Positions 6,379-13,893 of a stretch of 13,989 bases of DNA are shown here, one piece after another. The stretch spans positions 1 to 13,989 of the forward strand of contig JAEZLD010000214.1 in NCBI GenBank assembly GCA_023415335.1. The letters are read 5' to 3'. The notes beneath the pieces are model-generated. The model was not told the DNA's origin. It made no database searches and saw only the letters and a list, made by a program, of their open reading frames with translations. This DNA comes from Bacillota bacterium. Its GTDB lineage: Bacteria > Bacillota > Clostridia > Clostridiales > Caloramatoraceae. The position numbers and the translations under genes are program-made. How positions within the stretch are numbered: the stretch's first letter is position 1; each line of letters starts with the position of its first letter.

Positions 6379-7113
6379 ATGCAATTAGTAGATCGTGTCT
6401 TCAGGACAATAGAGGAGTTAAGTGGAGAAACCAGTGGGTTGTCAATTATTGAGTTGTCAGAAAGATTGGACTTGCCGGTAAGCACTATACACAGGATATT
6501 ACAAAGCCTTAAGGACAACAATTATGTAATTCAAAATCCTAAAACTAAAAGATATGAGCTCAGCTATAAAATTTATAATATATGTTCAAGAATGGAAAGA
6601 AATAACAGCCTGATAACTATAGCCAGGCCATACATGGAGAGGCTTTCAATTGCAATTAACAAAACCATTACGCTGTGTGTTCTGTACGGGGATTATATAC
6701 TTAATCTGGATTGCATTGAGAATAATGATGCAACTGTATGCAGTGTAAAAAAGGGAACACAGTACCCATTATACGTTACATCGGCAGGTCGTGTTTTTTT
6801 AGCTAATATGCCGCAGGACAAAATGAAGTCAATACTGGATGAATCAGAAATTAAAAAAACTACAATGTATACTAAAATAGAAATTGATGCCTTAACAGAT
6901 GAGATTGCTGATGTAAAAAGAAAAGGATATTCTATTATTGATGAGGAGTTCCAGCTTGGCATACAGGGAGCTTCATGTCCTATTATCGATAGTGTAGGAA
7001 ACGCCGTAGCTGCAATTGGATTTACTACAATAAAAAGAAAAAACTGTATAACCAAGGATACAATAATTAAGCTTAAGGAAACAGCTGAAGAGATTTCAAA
7101 AGCTCTTTTGTAA
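6379..7113 (+). CDS. IclR-family transcriptional regulator
   Basis: The 244 aa product is full length for the family. An N-terminal winged helix-turn-helix (about residues 5-65) contains LSIIELSERLDLPVSTIHRILQSLKDNNYV. The C-terminal effector-binding domain shows LYVTSAGRVFLANM, KGYSIIDEEFQLGIQGASCPI and GNAVAAIGFT, the usual IclR landmarks. The ATG at 6379 follows AAGGAGGAG by 5 bases. The palindromes at 438-454 and 6340-6356 are its likely binding sites, making it a local regulator of both the lipoprotein/enzyme block and the transporter block. The effector is unknown; orotate, dihydroorotate, N-carbamoyl-aspartate, uracil or uridine are candidates from the neighbouring genes. Whether it represses or activates is not settled, but an operator downstream of the start site favours repression. 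Confidence 0.93.
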   Translation: MQLVDRVFRTIEELSGETSGLSIIELSERLDLPVSTIHRILQSLKDNNYVIQNPKTKRYELSYKIYNICSRMERNNSLITIARPYMERLSIAINKTITLCVLYGDYILNLDCIENNDATVCSVKKGTQYPLYVTSAGRVFLANMPQDKMKSILDESEIKKTTMYTKIEIDALTDEIADVKRKGYSIIDEEFQLGIQGASCPIIDSVGNAVAAIGFTTIKRKNCITKDTIIKLKETAEEISKALL

Positions 7114-7153
7114 AGGGAAGGGTTTTTATTTAAGGCGTTAGCGGGGGGATGAG

Positions 7154-8755
7154 ATGTCTACATTGGATGATAAAAAGATTTTGTTTGATAATATAAAAAT
7201 GGGTGAAGATATGCTGGACATGCAGCATATAACTAAAATTTATGAGAACGGTTTTGTTGCAAATAGAGATGTGAATTTCTGCGTTCGTAAGGGTGAGATT
7301 CATGGACTGGTTGGAGAAAATGGAGCAGGAAAGACAACACTTATGAAGGTGCTGTTTGGACAGGAAAATCCTGAAGAAGGAAGGATTCTTATTGGTAAGC
7401 AAGAGTTAAAAATAGTAAGCCCTCTTGATGCATTAAGCTACGGTATAGGAATGGTTCACCAGCATTTCATGCTGGTTGAGAACCTTTCTGTTGCAGATAA
7501 TATGGTGCTGGGAGACGAACCCACTAAGGGTATTCTGTATGATATAAACAAGGCCAGAAAGAAGACTCTTGAGGTGTCGCAGAAATATGACCTGGCTGTA
7601 AACCCTGATGCAATAGTAGGGGATTTATCAGTTGGTTATAAGCAGAGGGTAGAAATATTAAAAATACTTATGCGTGGGGCAAAGCTCCTGCTCCTTGATG
7701 AGCCAACAGCAGTTCTTACTCCTCAGGAAATAAAGGAGTTGTTTGTCCAGCTGAAAAAATTAAGGGACCAGGGTTTTTCTATTGTATTTATATCACATAA
7801 GCTAAATGAGGTTTGTGAAATATGTGACCGCATCACTGTTTTGAGAATGGGCAGAAGTGTGACAACAGCTGATGTTTCCGAGCTTACGGAAAAGGATATT
7901 TCAAGAATGATGGTTGGCAGGGATGTGGTTCTGGATATAGAGAAGAAAAAGGCAGAGCCTAAGAAGGTTGTCCTTAAGGTAAGGAATTTGGATTATAATA
8001 ACCTGGAGGGCAGACGGGTGTGCTCTAACCTGTCTTTTGATGTAAGAAGCGGCGAAATCCTTGGGGTTGCAGGTGTGGAAGGCAACGGTCAGTCTGAGCT
8101 GTCAGACTCAATTGCAGGCCTCCTCAAGATTCAGTCGGGAGACATCTGGGTTAATGGTGAAAGTATAAAAAACAAATCTAATAGGAAAATCAGGGAAATC
8201 GGCGTATCATTGGTGCATGAGGACCGTATGGTATACGGTGTCTCGAAAATGCAGTCAATTGAGGAAAACATTGTTACTGATAGATATTATAAAAAGAAAT
8301 ATAAAAAGTATGGTCTTTTACGATTAGGATTAATAAGAAAGGAAGCAGAAGAAAAAATCAAAGAATTTCTTATTAAGTGTGATGGACCTAAGGCTCCTGT
8401 AAAAACACTGTCGGGAGGAAACATACAAAAGGTTGTTGCTGCAAGAGAATTTACTTCGGATCCTAAATTTTTATTGGCATGTCATCCAACCAGAGGAATA
8501 GATGTTGCCGCTGCAGAGCTGGTAAGAAGGAAAATCATTGATTTGAGGGATAACAGTGACACAGCGGTACTGTTATTTTCAGCAGACTTAACAGAGCTGC
8601 TTTCAGTCAGCGACAGCATTATTGTTATGCATTCTGGAGAGATTGTGGCATATTTCAAAGATGCGAAGCAAGTGGACAAGCAAACGCTTGGAGAATATAT
8701 GCTGGGATTAAAAAAGCAGACACTAGAAGAAATAGGAGGTGTCGTTTTTGAATAG
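7154..8755 (+). CDS. ABC transporter ATP-binding protein, nucleoside (NupA/RbsA-like, two NBDs)
   Basis: This cytoplasmic ATPase powers the BMP-type nucleoside importer. Its 533 aa hold two fused nucleotide-binding domains. NBD1 is complete: Walker A GENGAGKTT (54-62), Q-loop near HQHFM, signature LSVGYKQR (158-165), Walker B LLLLDEPTA (178-186), switch His in SHKL. NBD2 is degenerate: GVEGNGQSEL (307-316) lacks the GKT of Walker A and Walker B reads LLACHPTRGID with no catalytic Glu, although LSGGN (419-423) is intact. This asymmetry is normal in the ribose/nucleoside subfamily. It starts 41 bases after iclR with no terminator between them. The ATG at 7154 follows a GGGGGG run by 5 bases; a start at 7211 (MLDMQHITK) is a possible alternative that drops 19 poorly conserved residues. 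The 3' end overlaps the next gene by 8 bases. Confidence 0.92.
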   Translation: MSTLDDKKILFDNIKMGEDMLDMQHITKIYENGFVANRDVNFCVRKGEIHGLVGENGAGKTTLMKVLFGQENPEEGRILIGKQELKIVSPLDALSYGIGMVHQHFMLVENLSVADNMVLGDEPTKGILYDINKARKKTLEVSQKYDLAVNPDAIVGDLSVGYKQRVEILKILMRGAKLLLLDEPTAVLTPQEIKELFVQLKKLRDQGFSIVFISHKLNEVCEICDRITVLRMGRSVTTADVSELTEKDISRMMVGRDVVLDIEKKKAEPKKVVLKVRNLDYNNLEGRRVCSNLSFDVRSGEILGVAGVEGNGQSELSDSIAGLLKIQSGDIWVNGESIKNKSNRKIREIGVSLVHEDRMVYGVSKMQSIEENIVTDRYYKKKYKKYGLLRLGLIRKEAEEKIKEFLIKCDGPKAPVKTLSGGNIQKVVAAREFTSDPKFLLACHPTRGIDVAAAELVRRKIIDLRDNSDTAVLLFSADLTELLSVSDSIIVMHSGEIVAYFKDAKQVDKQTLGEYMLGLKKQTLEEIGGVVFE

Positions 8756-9857
8756 TTTTAAGAAAATGGATAAAAGCAGGAAAATTGAAATGAGATTTTC
8801 TGCTTTAAGGACAGTTTTAGCTATAGTAATAGCTCTCATAATAGCGTTTTTCCTTATTATGTCTGTAAGTGAAAATCCGTTTGGAGATTTTATTACTTTG
8901 CTGGTTGGACCGTTACAGGATCCCGGCAGATTTGTAACAATAATTTCTAAAATGATACCTCTTTTGTTTACAGGAACTGCAATATGTCTGGTTAACTCCT
9001 CTGGGCAATTGAACATAGCCGCAGAGGGAGCCTTCTTTGCAGGGGCAGTTGCCGCAACAATGGTAGCAATCATACCGAACATTCCTGCAATAGTTCATAT
9101 ACCACTTTGTATTGCAGCAGGTACCTTAGCGGGAGCATTTTTTATGGGATTGCCAGGTTTTCTGCATGTTAAATATAATGTAGTGACTATAGTGGCATCC
9201 TTGATGATAAATTATGTTGCATTATACACAGGGCTGTATATTATACTGAATCCACTGCGTGACCCTGCAGCAGGCTTTGAAGCATCATATATGTTTTCAC
9301 AGTCAGCAAAGCTGCCTACCCTTTTTGGAAACCCACGTATCCATATAGGGCTTATACTGGGCATCATTGCAGTAATTCTAGGATATGTTGTTTTGTACTA
9401 CACACCATTTGGCCTGGCTGCACGTACAATTGGACATAATAAAAAGTCTGCTGTCTATTCAGGCATGCCTGTAGGAAAGACTATAATCGGAATGTCATTA
9501 TTTGCAGGCTGTCTGGCTGGAATAGGCGGAACAGTTGAAACCTTAGGAAATTATCAAAGGTTTATGTATACAGGCTTTACCAACCATGGCTGGGATGGAG
9601 TTATGCTTGCGGTTTTATGCCGTAACAATCCAAAGCACATGCCTGTAGCGGCATTATTCCTGGCATACATAAGAACCTCTGCAGATGCCTTAAACTTTAC
9701 ATCTAGCATACCACCAGAGATAATTGATGTAATACAGGCAGTAATTATTATTCTCGTAGCCGCTGAAAGATTTTTAGCATCATGGGAGCACCGCACAATT
9801 GTTCGTAATTCACAGAAAAACTTGAAGATAAAGGAGGAAGCTCAGGATGCTAGATAA
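8748..9857 (+). CDS. Nucleoside ABC transporter permease 1 (NupB-like)
   Basis: This integral membrane protein of the BPD_transp_2 (LivHM/RbsC-like) fold forms half of the importer channel. The TTG at 8748 (369 aa) is chosen because AGGAGGTG (8734-8741) is 6 bases upstream; the GTG at 8739 overlaps that ribosome binding site and cannot be the start. After a basic N terminus there are about ten hydrophobic segments, including TVLAIVIALIIAFFLIM. Conserved family stretches are LLFTGTAICLVNSSGQLNIAAEG, KYNVVTIVASLMINY, GLAARTIGHNKKSAVYSGM and the GWDGVMLAVLCRNNP segment near the C terminus. The start overlaps the ATPase stop in TTGAATAG. The gene is followed by permease 2 with an 11-base overlap. 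Confidence 0.92.
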   Translation: MNSFKKMDKSRKIEMRFSALRTVLAIVIALIIAFFLIMSVSENPFGDFITLLVGPLQDPGRFVTIISKMIPLLFTGTAICLVNSSGQLNIAAEGAFFAGAVAATMVAIIPNIPAIVHIPLCIAAGTLAGAFFMGLPGFLHVKYNVVTIVASLMINYVALYTGLYIILNPLRDPAAGFEASYMFSQSAKLPTLFGNPRIHIGLILGIIAVILGYVVLYYTPFGLAARTIGHNKKSAVYSGMPVGKTIIGMSLFAGCLAGIGGTVETLGNYQRFMYTGFTNHGWDGVMLAVLCRNNPKHMPVAALFLAYIRTSADALNFTSSIPPEIIDVIQAVIIILVAAERFLASWEHRTIVRNSQKNLKIKEEAQDAR

Positions 9858-10788
9858 TATATTTTCTATAAGCTTTCTACAGGCAGTAATCCGTATGAGT
9901 ACACCTCTTATATTTGTAGGAATGGCCGCAGTAATTGGTGCTAAGGCCAATGTGCTTTGCATTGCATATGAAGGAATGATGCTGTTTGCAGCATTAGGAG
10001 GAGTTATTGGGAGTGCCTACTCATCCAATCTGTTAGTCGGTTTAATAACAGGCGTGGCTGCAGGCATTATAATAGCAATGATATTTGCATATTTTGTACT
10101 GTATCTTGATGCTAAACCATTGCTGGCAGGACTTGCATTAAACAAGCTGTCAGCCGGTGGGACTGTTTATATTGTATACCTATTGACAGGAATGAAGCAG
10201 AATACATCAAACTTAACATCCTTAAAGTTCCCAACTGTACATATTCCGGTTATTAAATCGATTCCTATAGTGGGGGAGATTATATCAGGACACAATCTTA
10301 TGGCATACCTGGCTTTTGTATCTGTTGTAGTTATATGGTTCCTGATTAATAAAACAAGGCTGGGCGTAAGAATACGTGCCGTGGGAACGAATCCTGAGGC
10401 AGCTGAATCTGTAGGAATTAATGTTAGAAAAACAAAGTTTATAGCCATGGTTATCAGTGGTGTTTTAGCATCCTTTGGCGGAATGTATATGTCAATGGGA
10501 TATCTGCCTTATTTCACCACAAACATGACTGCAGGAAGAGGCTTTATTGCAATAGCCGCACAGAATTTGGGAATGGGCAATTCATTTCTGACTACGTTAT
10601 TTGCTACGATTTTTGGTGCAGCTATGGCATTTGGAAACGTTGCACAATCGTACCGTCTGCCCTCACAGTTTGCAGCTATGATTCCATATTTGCTGACAAT
10701 AGTAGGTCTTGGAGTTATGGGACTGCGTACGAAGAATAATAATAAACCTAAAAGGAATAAAGCTATAAAAAAGAATGGCTCGTCTTAA
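9847..10788 (+). CDS. Nucleoside ABC transporter permease 2 (NupC-like)
   Basis: This is the second membrane subunit of the importer, of the BPD_transp_2 family, 313 aa with eight or nine hydrophobic segments. Landmarks are TPLIFVGMAAVIGAKANVLC and IAYEGMMLFAALGGVIGSAYS near the N terminus, TRLGVRIRAVGTNPEAAESVG (the cytoplasmic coupling loop typical of this family) and GRGFIAIAAQNLGMGN near the C terminus. It starts at ATG 9847, 9 bases after AAGGAGG, overlapping the end of permease 1 by 11 bases. The C terminus is a strongly basic tail (KNNNKPKRNKAIKKNGSS). A gap of 98 bp with its own control element separates it from the uridine phosphorylase gene. Confidence 0.92.
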   Translation: MLDNIFSISFLQAVIRMSTPLIFVGMAAVIGAKANVLCIAYEGMMLFAALGGVIGSAYSSNLLVGLITGVAAGIIIAMIFAYFVLYLDAKPLLAGLALNKLSAGGTVYIVYLLTGMKQNTSNLTSLKFPTVHIPVIKSIPIVGEIISGHNLMAYLAFVSVVVIWFLINKTRLGVRIRAVGTNPEAAESVGINVRKTKFIAMVISGVLASFGGMYMSMGYLPYFTTNMTAGRGFIAIAAQNLGMGNSFLTTLFATIFGAAMAFGNVAQSYRLPSQFAAMIPYLLTIVGLGVMGLRTKNNNKPKRNKAIKKNGSS

Positions 10789-10831
10789 CTAGTGTTAAGA
10801 GAAGAGCGTCTCTTTAAAACAATAAAAATTT

Positions 10832-10869
10832 CCACTATAGCAGTATTCATATAATTACTGCTATAGTGG
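10832..10869. promoter_or_regulatory. Perfect inverted repeat with a -10 box in its loop, upstream of udp
   Basis: CCACTATAGCAGTA (10832-10845) and TACTGCTATAGTGG (10856-10869) are complementary over 14 bp with a 10-bp centre. The centre contains a perfect TATAAT (10850-10855). The only -35-like sequence is a poor TTTCCA (10829-10834) with a short 15-bp spacer. As DNA this resembles a large operator whose arms flank the -10, so bound protein would cover the promoter; it is unrelated to the ACGGAA/TTCCGT site. In read-through mRNA from the permeases it would form a stable hairpin ending 7 bases before the ribosome binding site. On the minus strand it is followed by a T-rich stretch, but no minus-strand gene is nearby to be terminated. 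Confidence 0.6.
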
Positions 10870-10886
10870 CGGAATGGAGTATATAT

Positions 10887-11666
10887 ATGAAGACTACTTC
10901 TGCTCAAAGTCCTTGCTTTGGCAAGCGTGTACCTCATTTAATGTGTAAAGAGGATGATGTTGCAGATATTGTATTACTTCCAGGGGACCCGGGAAGAGTG
11001 AAAATGTTTGCAGAATTATGTAATGATTTCAAAATTGTAGCCACAAACCGAGAATTTGTTGTAGGAACAGGCTTTTATAAGGGCGTGCGGATATCTGTAT
11101 GCTCAACTGGTATCGGTGCACCATCAACTGAGATTGCAGTGATTCAGCTGATAGAATTAGGAGCAAAGGCACTTATTCGTATAGGCGGAACAGGCTCCTT
11201 AAGAAAAGAGATGTCATGTGGTGATATGATTATAAATACCGCTGCAACAAGACAAGGTGGGGCTAGCCGGTTTTATGTTCCGGAAGAATATCCGGCAGTT
11301 GCTTCCTTTGAGGTAGTGGAATGTCTTATAGATGCTTGTAAAAACAACAATACGAAATATTGGAAGGGAATTGCTGCTTCTGTAGGCTCATTCTTTGCAG
11401 GTCAGGCCAGGCCAGCAGCAGGGAAGGACTATTACGATAAAGACATGCTAGAAAAATATAAGAAATATGGAATTGTCAATTTAGAAATGGAGTCGGAAAC
11501 CATATTCGTTTTGGGCAGTTTGTATAACGTTTATGTTGGCAGCATATGCGCGGTTCATGCAAATAGAGAAACTGATGAATGGATGGTAGATTTTGCAGAT
11601 GCTCAAAAGAAAATGTGCTCTATTGCACTGGATGCAGGCCTCCTTATAAAAGAAAGATATCTATAG
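10887..11666 (+). CDS. udp: Uridine phosphorylase
   Basis: It cleaves uridine (and often deoxyuridine) with phosphate to uracil and (deoxy)ribose-1-phosphate in the cytoplasm. The ATG at 10887 (259 aa) is preferred to GTG 10866 because GGAG (10876-10879) precedes it by 7 bases and GTG 10866 lies inside the inverted repeat. Family motifs follow E. coli Udp closely: LPGDPGRV (31-38, phosphate site), NREF (Arg55), CSTGIGAPSTEIAV (72-85), ALIRIGGTGS (Arg98), GGASRFYVPEEYPAVASFE (124-142), SVGSFFAGQARP with Gln173 and Arg175 (the Gln-x-Arg pair that reads the uracil ring) and VNLEMESE (197-204, ribose site). The Gln/Arg pair separates it from purine nucleoside phosphorylases. It lies directly after the importer permeases, so it probably handles the imported nucleoside. 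Whether it accepts orotidine is unknown. Confidence 0.93.
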   Translation: MKTTSAQSPCFGKRVPHLMCKEDDVADIVLLPGDPGRVKMFAELCNDFKIVATNREFVVGTGFYKGVRISVCSTGIGAPSTEIAVIQLIELGAKALIRIGGTGSLRKEMSCGDMIINTAATRQGGASRFYVPEEYPAVASFEVVECLIDACKNNNTKYWKGIAASVGSFFAGQARPAAGKDYYDKDMLEKYKKYGIVNLEMESETIFVLGSLYNVYVGSICAVHANRETDEWMVDFADAQKKMCSIALDAGLLIKERYL

Positions 11667-11707
11667 CATTTTAAGGGCCAGATATTTGGCATATGGTATT
11701 TATAACA

Positions 11708-11735
11708 AAACCGGGCAGGATTTCCTGCCCGGTTT
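11708..11735. terminator. Strong terminator between convergent udp and the DUF5692-like gene
   Basis: AAACCGGGCAGGA (11708-11720) and TCCTGCCCGGTTT (11723-11735) form a perfect 13-bp stem. On the minus strand it is followed by TTTTGTTATA, a good U tract, so it clearly serves the DUF5692-like gene. On the plus strand the tract is shorter (TTTATACTATAT) but it is the only stem after udp and probably acts in both directions. Confidence 0.88.
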
Positions 11736-11779
11736 ATACTATATACAGCATTTCTGCAGCTTTTATTTCTTGTGAGGCA

Positions 11780-12820
11780 TTAGCCCTCACGCCTTGCCAT
11801 TGCAGCTTGGAAGTCCTTTGTATCTGAGAATATCTCATTTGTGTAAGGATTCTTCTTCTGTTCAATGGAACGCTTGATTATATATGCCAGTGCAAGCACG
11901 TTGATGGCAATGGATAAAACAGATATTAAACCCTGCATGTTAGGATTCACTGCGGCAGGCATTGTCGTTCCCATTGCGGCTGCTGCACCGCCGCCTGCGT
12001 ATACGGAGGAAACGGTGGTGAAACGGCTGTTATCCTGGAACAGAGGGAATACCTGTGCAAACATGCACCATAGAGCCAGTGTGTTGGCACGATTCTGTAT
12101 CCATGCGCCCTTGTTCCATAGGGCATTGGCGAAGGTAGGCGCTAAAAGAAGAGCAAGGCCGCAGAACCATGCATGTGTGGGCAGATTTAGATAAGTATAC
12201 TGGAAGTTCCATACATCGTATGCAAGGATGTAGACCCAGATCATATCAGGCCAGAGCATATCCTTTTTTCCTTTGGATGAATAGATTCCCCACCAGCCAG
12301 TCATACAGAAAATGTTGATGATGCCTGCGAGACCGTTTAAAACATTCCACCAGCCACCATAGAGCCATACACCCTCAGAGGAGAACCACCACCCCCCTGC
12401 CATGGAACCTGCGTTTATGGCAGACTCGAAGTCTGAAGCAACCGCTATAAGGATATTGACGGCAACTATGACGAATGGAAAAGCCTTGAACCAGTGAGCT
12501 TTTCCAAGCTTGCCCCATTGATACTTGATAATTATGAAGCCTACACAGCCAAGGGTAGCAGCATAAAGCTTTGCATAATGGAACCAGCTGTTCATGTGGA
12601 CGTAGGTATCATTGTTCAGTGCCCACTCAGAGCCTGCTGCTGCACAGATATAAATCGCTGCAAAATAAACCGTCAGGATCAGCGGAATCACTATGAAGCA
12701 GATTATGCCGCCTGTTTTAGTACGGCGGGCGATTTCATTGGCCACTACAAGGCCAGCAAATACCAGCAGCCAGCCTAACAGCTGCCATCCGGCATTTGTA
12801 CCATAAATCTCAAAAAACAT
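11780..12820 (-). CDS. DUF5692-like multi-pass membrane protein of unknown function
   Basis: The 346 aa product has about eight or nine hydrophobic segments (for example near residues 12-28, 38-60, 85-99, 112-130, 155-178, 192-207, 215-232, 247-262 and 297-315). It is rich in tryptophan and aromatics: GWWFSSEGVWLYGGWW at 143-158, IWVYILAYDVWNFQYTYLN at 194-212. A Gly/Ala-rich stretch (GGGAAAAMG) precedes the last membrane segment, and the C-terminal tail is soluble and charged. I recognise the overall pattern as the DUF5692 group of clostridial membrane proteins, for which I know no function. No enzymatic or transport signature was seen. The ATG at 12820 follows a GGGGG-type ribosome binding site. 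It is transcribed alone, away from the pyrimidine locus, so no functional link is implied. Confidence 0.75.
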   Translation of the reverse strand: MFFEIYGTNAGWQLLGWLLVFAGLVVANEIARRTKTGGIICFIVIPLILTVYFAAIYICAAAGSEWALNNDTYVHMNSWFHYAKLYAATLGCVGFIIIKYQWGKLGKAHWFKAFPFVIVAVNILIAVASDFESAINAGSMAGGWWFSSEGVWLYGGWWNVLNGLAGIINIFCMTGWWGIYSSKGKKDMLWPDMIWVYILAYDVWNFQYTYLNLPTHAWFCGLALLLAPTFANALWNKGAWIQNRANTLALWCMFAQVFPLFQDNSRFTTVSSVYAGGGAAAAMGTTMPAAVNPNMQGLISVLSIAINVLALAYIIKRSIEQKKNPYTNEIFSDTKDFQAAMARREG

Positions 12821-12870
12821 ATTATTCCCCCTTTTCTATGATGACATATAATGTATAATAACCTAAAAAA

Positions 12871-12899
12871 AGTATAGTATATCCAGATTATAAATACAA
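12871..12899 (-). promoter_or_regulatory. Possible promoter of the DUF5692-like gene
   Basis: Reading the minus strand, TATACT (12871-12876) is a good -10 and TTGTAT (12894-12899) a weak -35, with a 17-bp spacer. It lies about 50 bases before the ATG. The region is very AT-rich, so other placements are possible. Confidence 0.35.
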
Positions 12900-13035
12900 C
12901 ATTTTACTGGAAATTACAGTACGGATTATCTTTTTTCCTTCTTCCAGACCTGTGGCTGTTTTTTAATGGTTGGTGGTTTTAAAGCCGGAATCTAGCCCAA
13001 GCTTTAATGGTAGCTGTTACCTATTTATTAAATGT

Positions 13036-13081
13036 CAAAAAGGCATCCCCAAGGAAGAGTGTTTTCCACAGGAGGATGCCT
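13036..13081 (-). terminator. Rho-independent terminator of the ZIP transporter gene
   Basis: AGGCATCC (13041-13048) pairs perfectly with GGATGCCT (13074-13081), with possible further pairing inside across a bulge. On the minus strand the stem is followed by TTTTTGACA. It lies 24 bases beyond the stop of the ZIP gene. The rest of the gap from here to the DUF5692-like gene shows nothing beyond the promoter candidate. Confidence 0.85.
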
Positions 13082-13104
13082 ATTATTTTGATAAGGGAAT
13101 ATTT

Positions 13105-13893
13105 TTATCCTAAGGCAACATCGAGCACCATCATCACGATAAATCCAAGAAGGACTCCGAAGGCTGCAATGGTTTTGTTATCCTTGAAGGATTCGGGTAT
13201 CAGCTCTGAGCATACAACTGCTATCATGGCTCCTGCAGAAAAGGTTAGGGCAAGGGGCAGTATGGAGCGAACTGTAAGAGCGCACAGTACCCCTAAAACT
13301 CCGGCTATAGGTTCAACAAAACCTGATGCCTGGCCTATAAGGAAGCTCTTAAGCCTTGATACACCGTCTCTTCTTAATGGAAGGGCGACGCATATCCCTT
13401 CAGGAAAGTTCTGAAGACCAATGCCGATTGCAAGCATTATGGCAGCAATCATGGATGTACCGGAAAGCCCAAGGGATACACAGCCAAAGGCTACACCTAC
13501 AGCAAGACCTTCTGGTATATTGTGAAGTGTTACAGCTGAAATTAATAGGATTGAGCGCTTTAAAGCAGTGCCCTTGTTTTGAATAAATTCTGCACGTGAT
13601 AAAAGAAGGTCAGAGCCAATTACAAAAAGCCCACCTGCTGCAAACCCTACCGCAGCTGTAAGCCATGCGTTTTTGCCAAGCTCCAGTGAAAGCTCTATGG
13701 CAGGGGAAAGCAGTGACCAGAAGGAAGCTGCAATCATAACTCCTGCTGCAAATCCCATCATTAAATCCAGTATCTTTTTATTCATTGATTTAAAAAAGAA
13801 AACAAGAGCAGCGCCTGCGGCGGTAACAAGATATGTGAAGATGGTCGCTATGAGGCCCTGTAAAACCGGATTAATATTAATAAACCAATCCAT
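13105..13893 (-). CDS. ZIP-family divalent metal transporter (GufA/ZupT-like)
   Basis: This is a membrane importer for zinc or related divalent metals. The 262 aa product has about eight hydrophobic segments and the characteristic ZIP motifs: TLHNIPEGLAVGVAFG (His124, Asn125, Glu128) in one membrane helix, GIGLQNFPEGICVALPLRRDG (Asn162, Glu165) in the next, and GQASGFVEPIAGVLG (Glu194). The second motif has Gln where many ZIPs have His (QNFPEG), which occurs in the GufA-type branch. The loop between segments 3 and 4 lacks the histidine cluster of eukaryotic ZIPs. GGAGG lies 7 bases before the ATG at 13893. No clear promoter could be fixed in the AT-rich 13894-13989. It has no evident link to the pyrimidine genes. 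Confidence 0.92.
   Translation of the reverse strand: MDWFININPVLQGLIATIFTYLVTAAGAALVFFFKSMNKKILDLMMGFAAGVMIAASFWSLLSPAIELSLELGKNAWLTAAVGFAAGGLFVIGSDLLLSRAEFIQNKGTALKRSILLISAVTLHNIPEGLAVGVAFGCVSLGLSGTSMIAAIMLAIGIGLQNFPEGICVALPLRRDGVSRLKSFLIGQASGFVEPIAGVLGVLCALTVRSILPLALTFSAGAMIAVVCSELIPESFKDNKTIAAFGVLLGFIVMMVLDVALG

Noticed and set aside
7874..7890. Third IclR-like site (TTCCGAGCTTACGGAA) inside the ATPase gene.
   Set aside because: The half-sites are in the opposite order to the promoter operators, and it lies in coding sequence without a promoter.
10797..10814. Terminator after permease 2 (AAGAGA/TCTCTT hairpin).
   Set aside because: Only a 6-bp AT-rich stem with no T tract; read-through into udp remains likely.
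11865..12194. Plus-strand open frame of 109 codons within the DUF5692-like gene.
   Set aside because: It is antisense to a convincing membrane protein gene, lacks a ribosome binding site and has no recognisable domain. The same holds for the plus-strand frames at 12494-12778 and 13007-13414.
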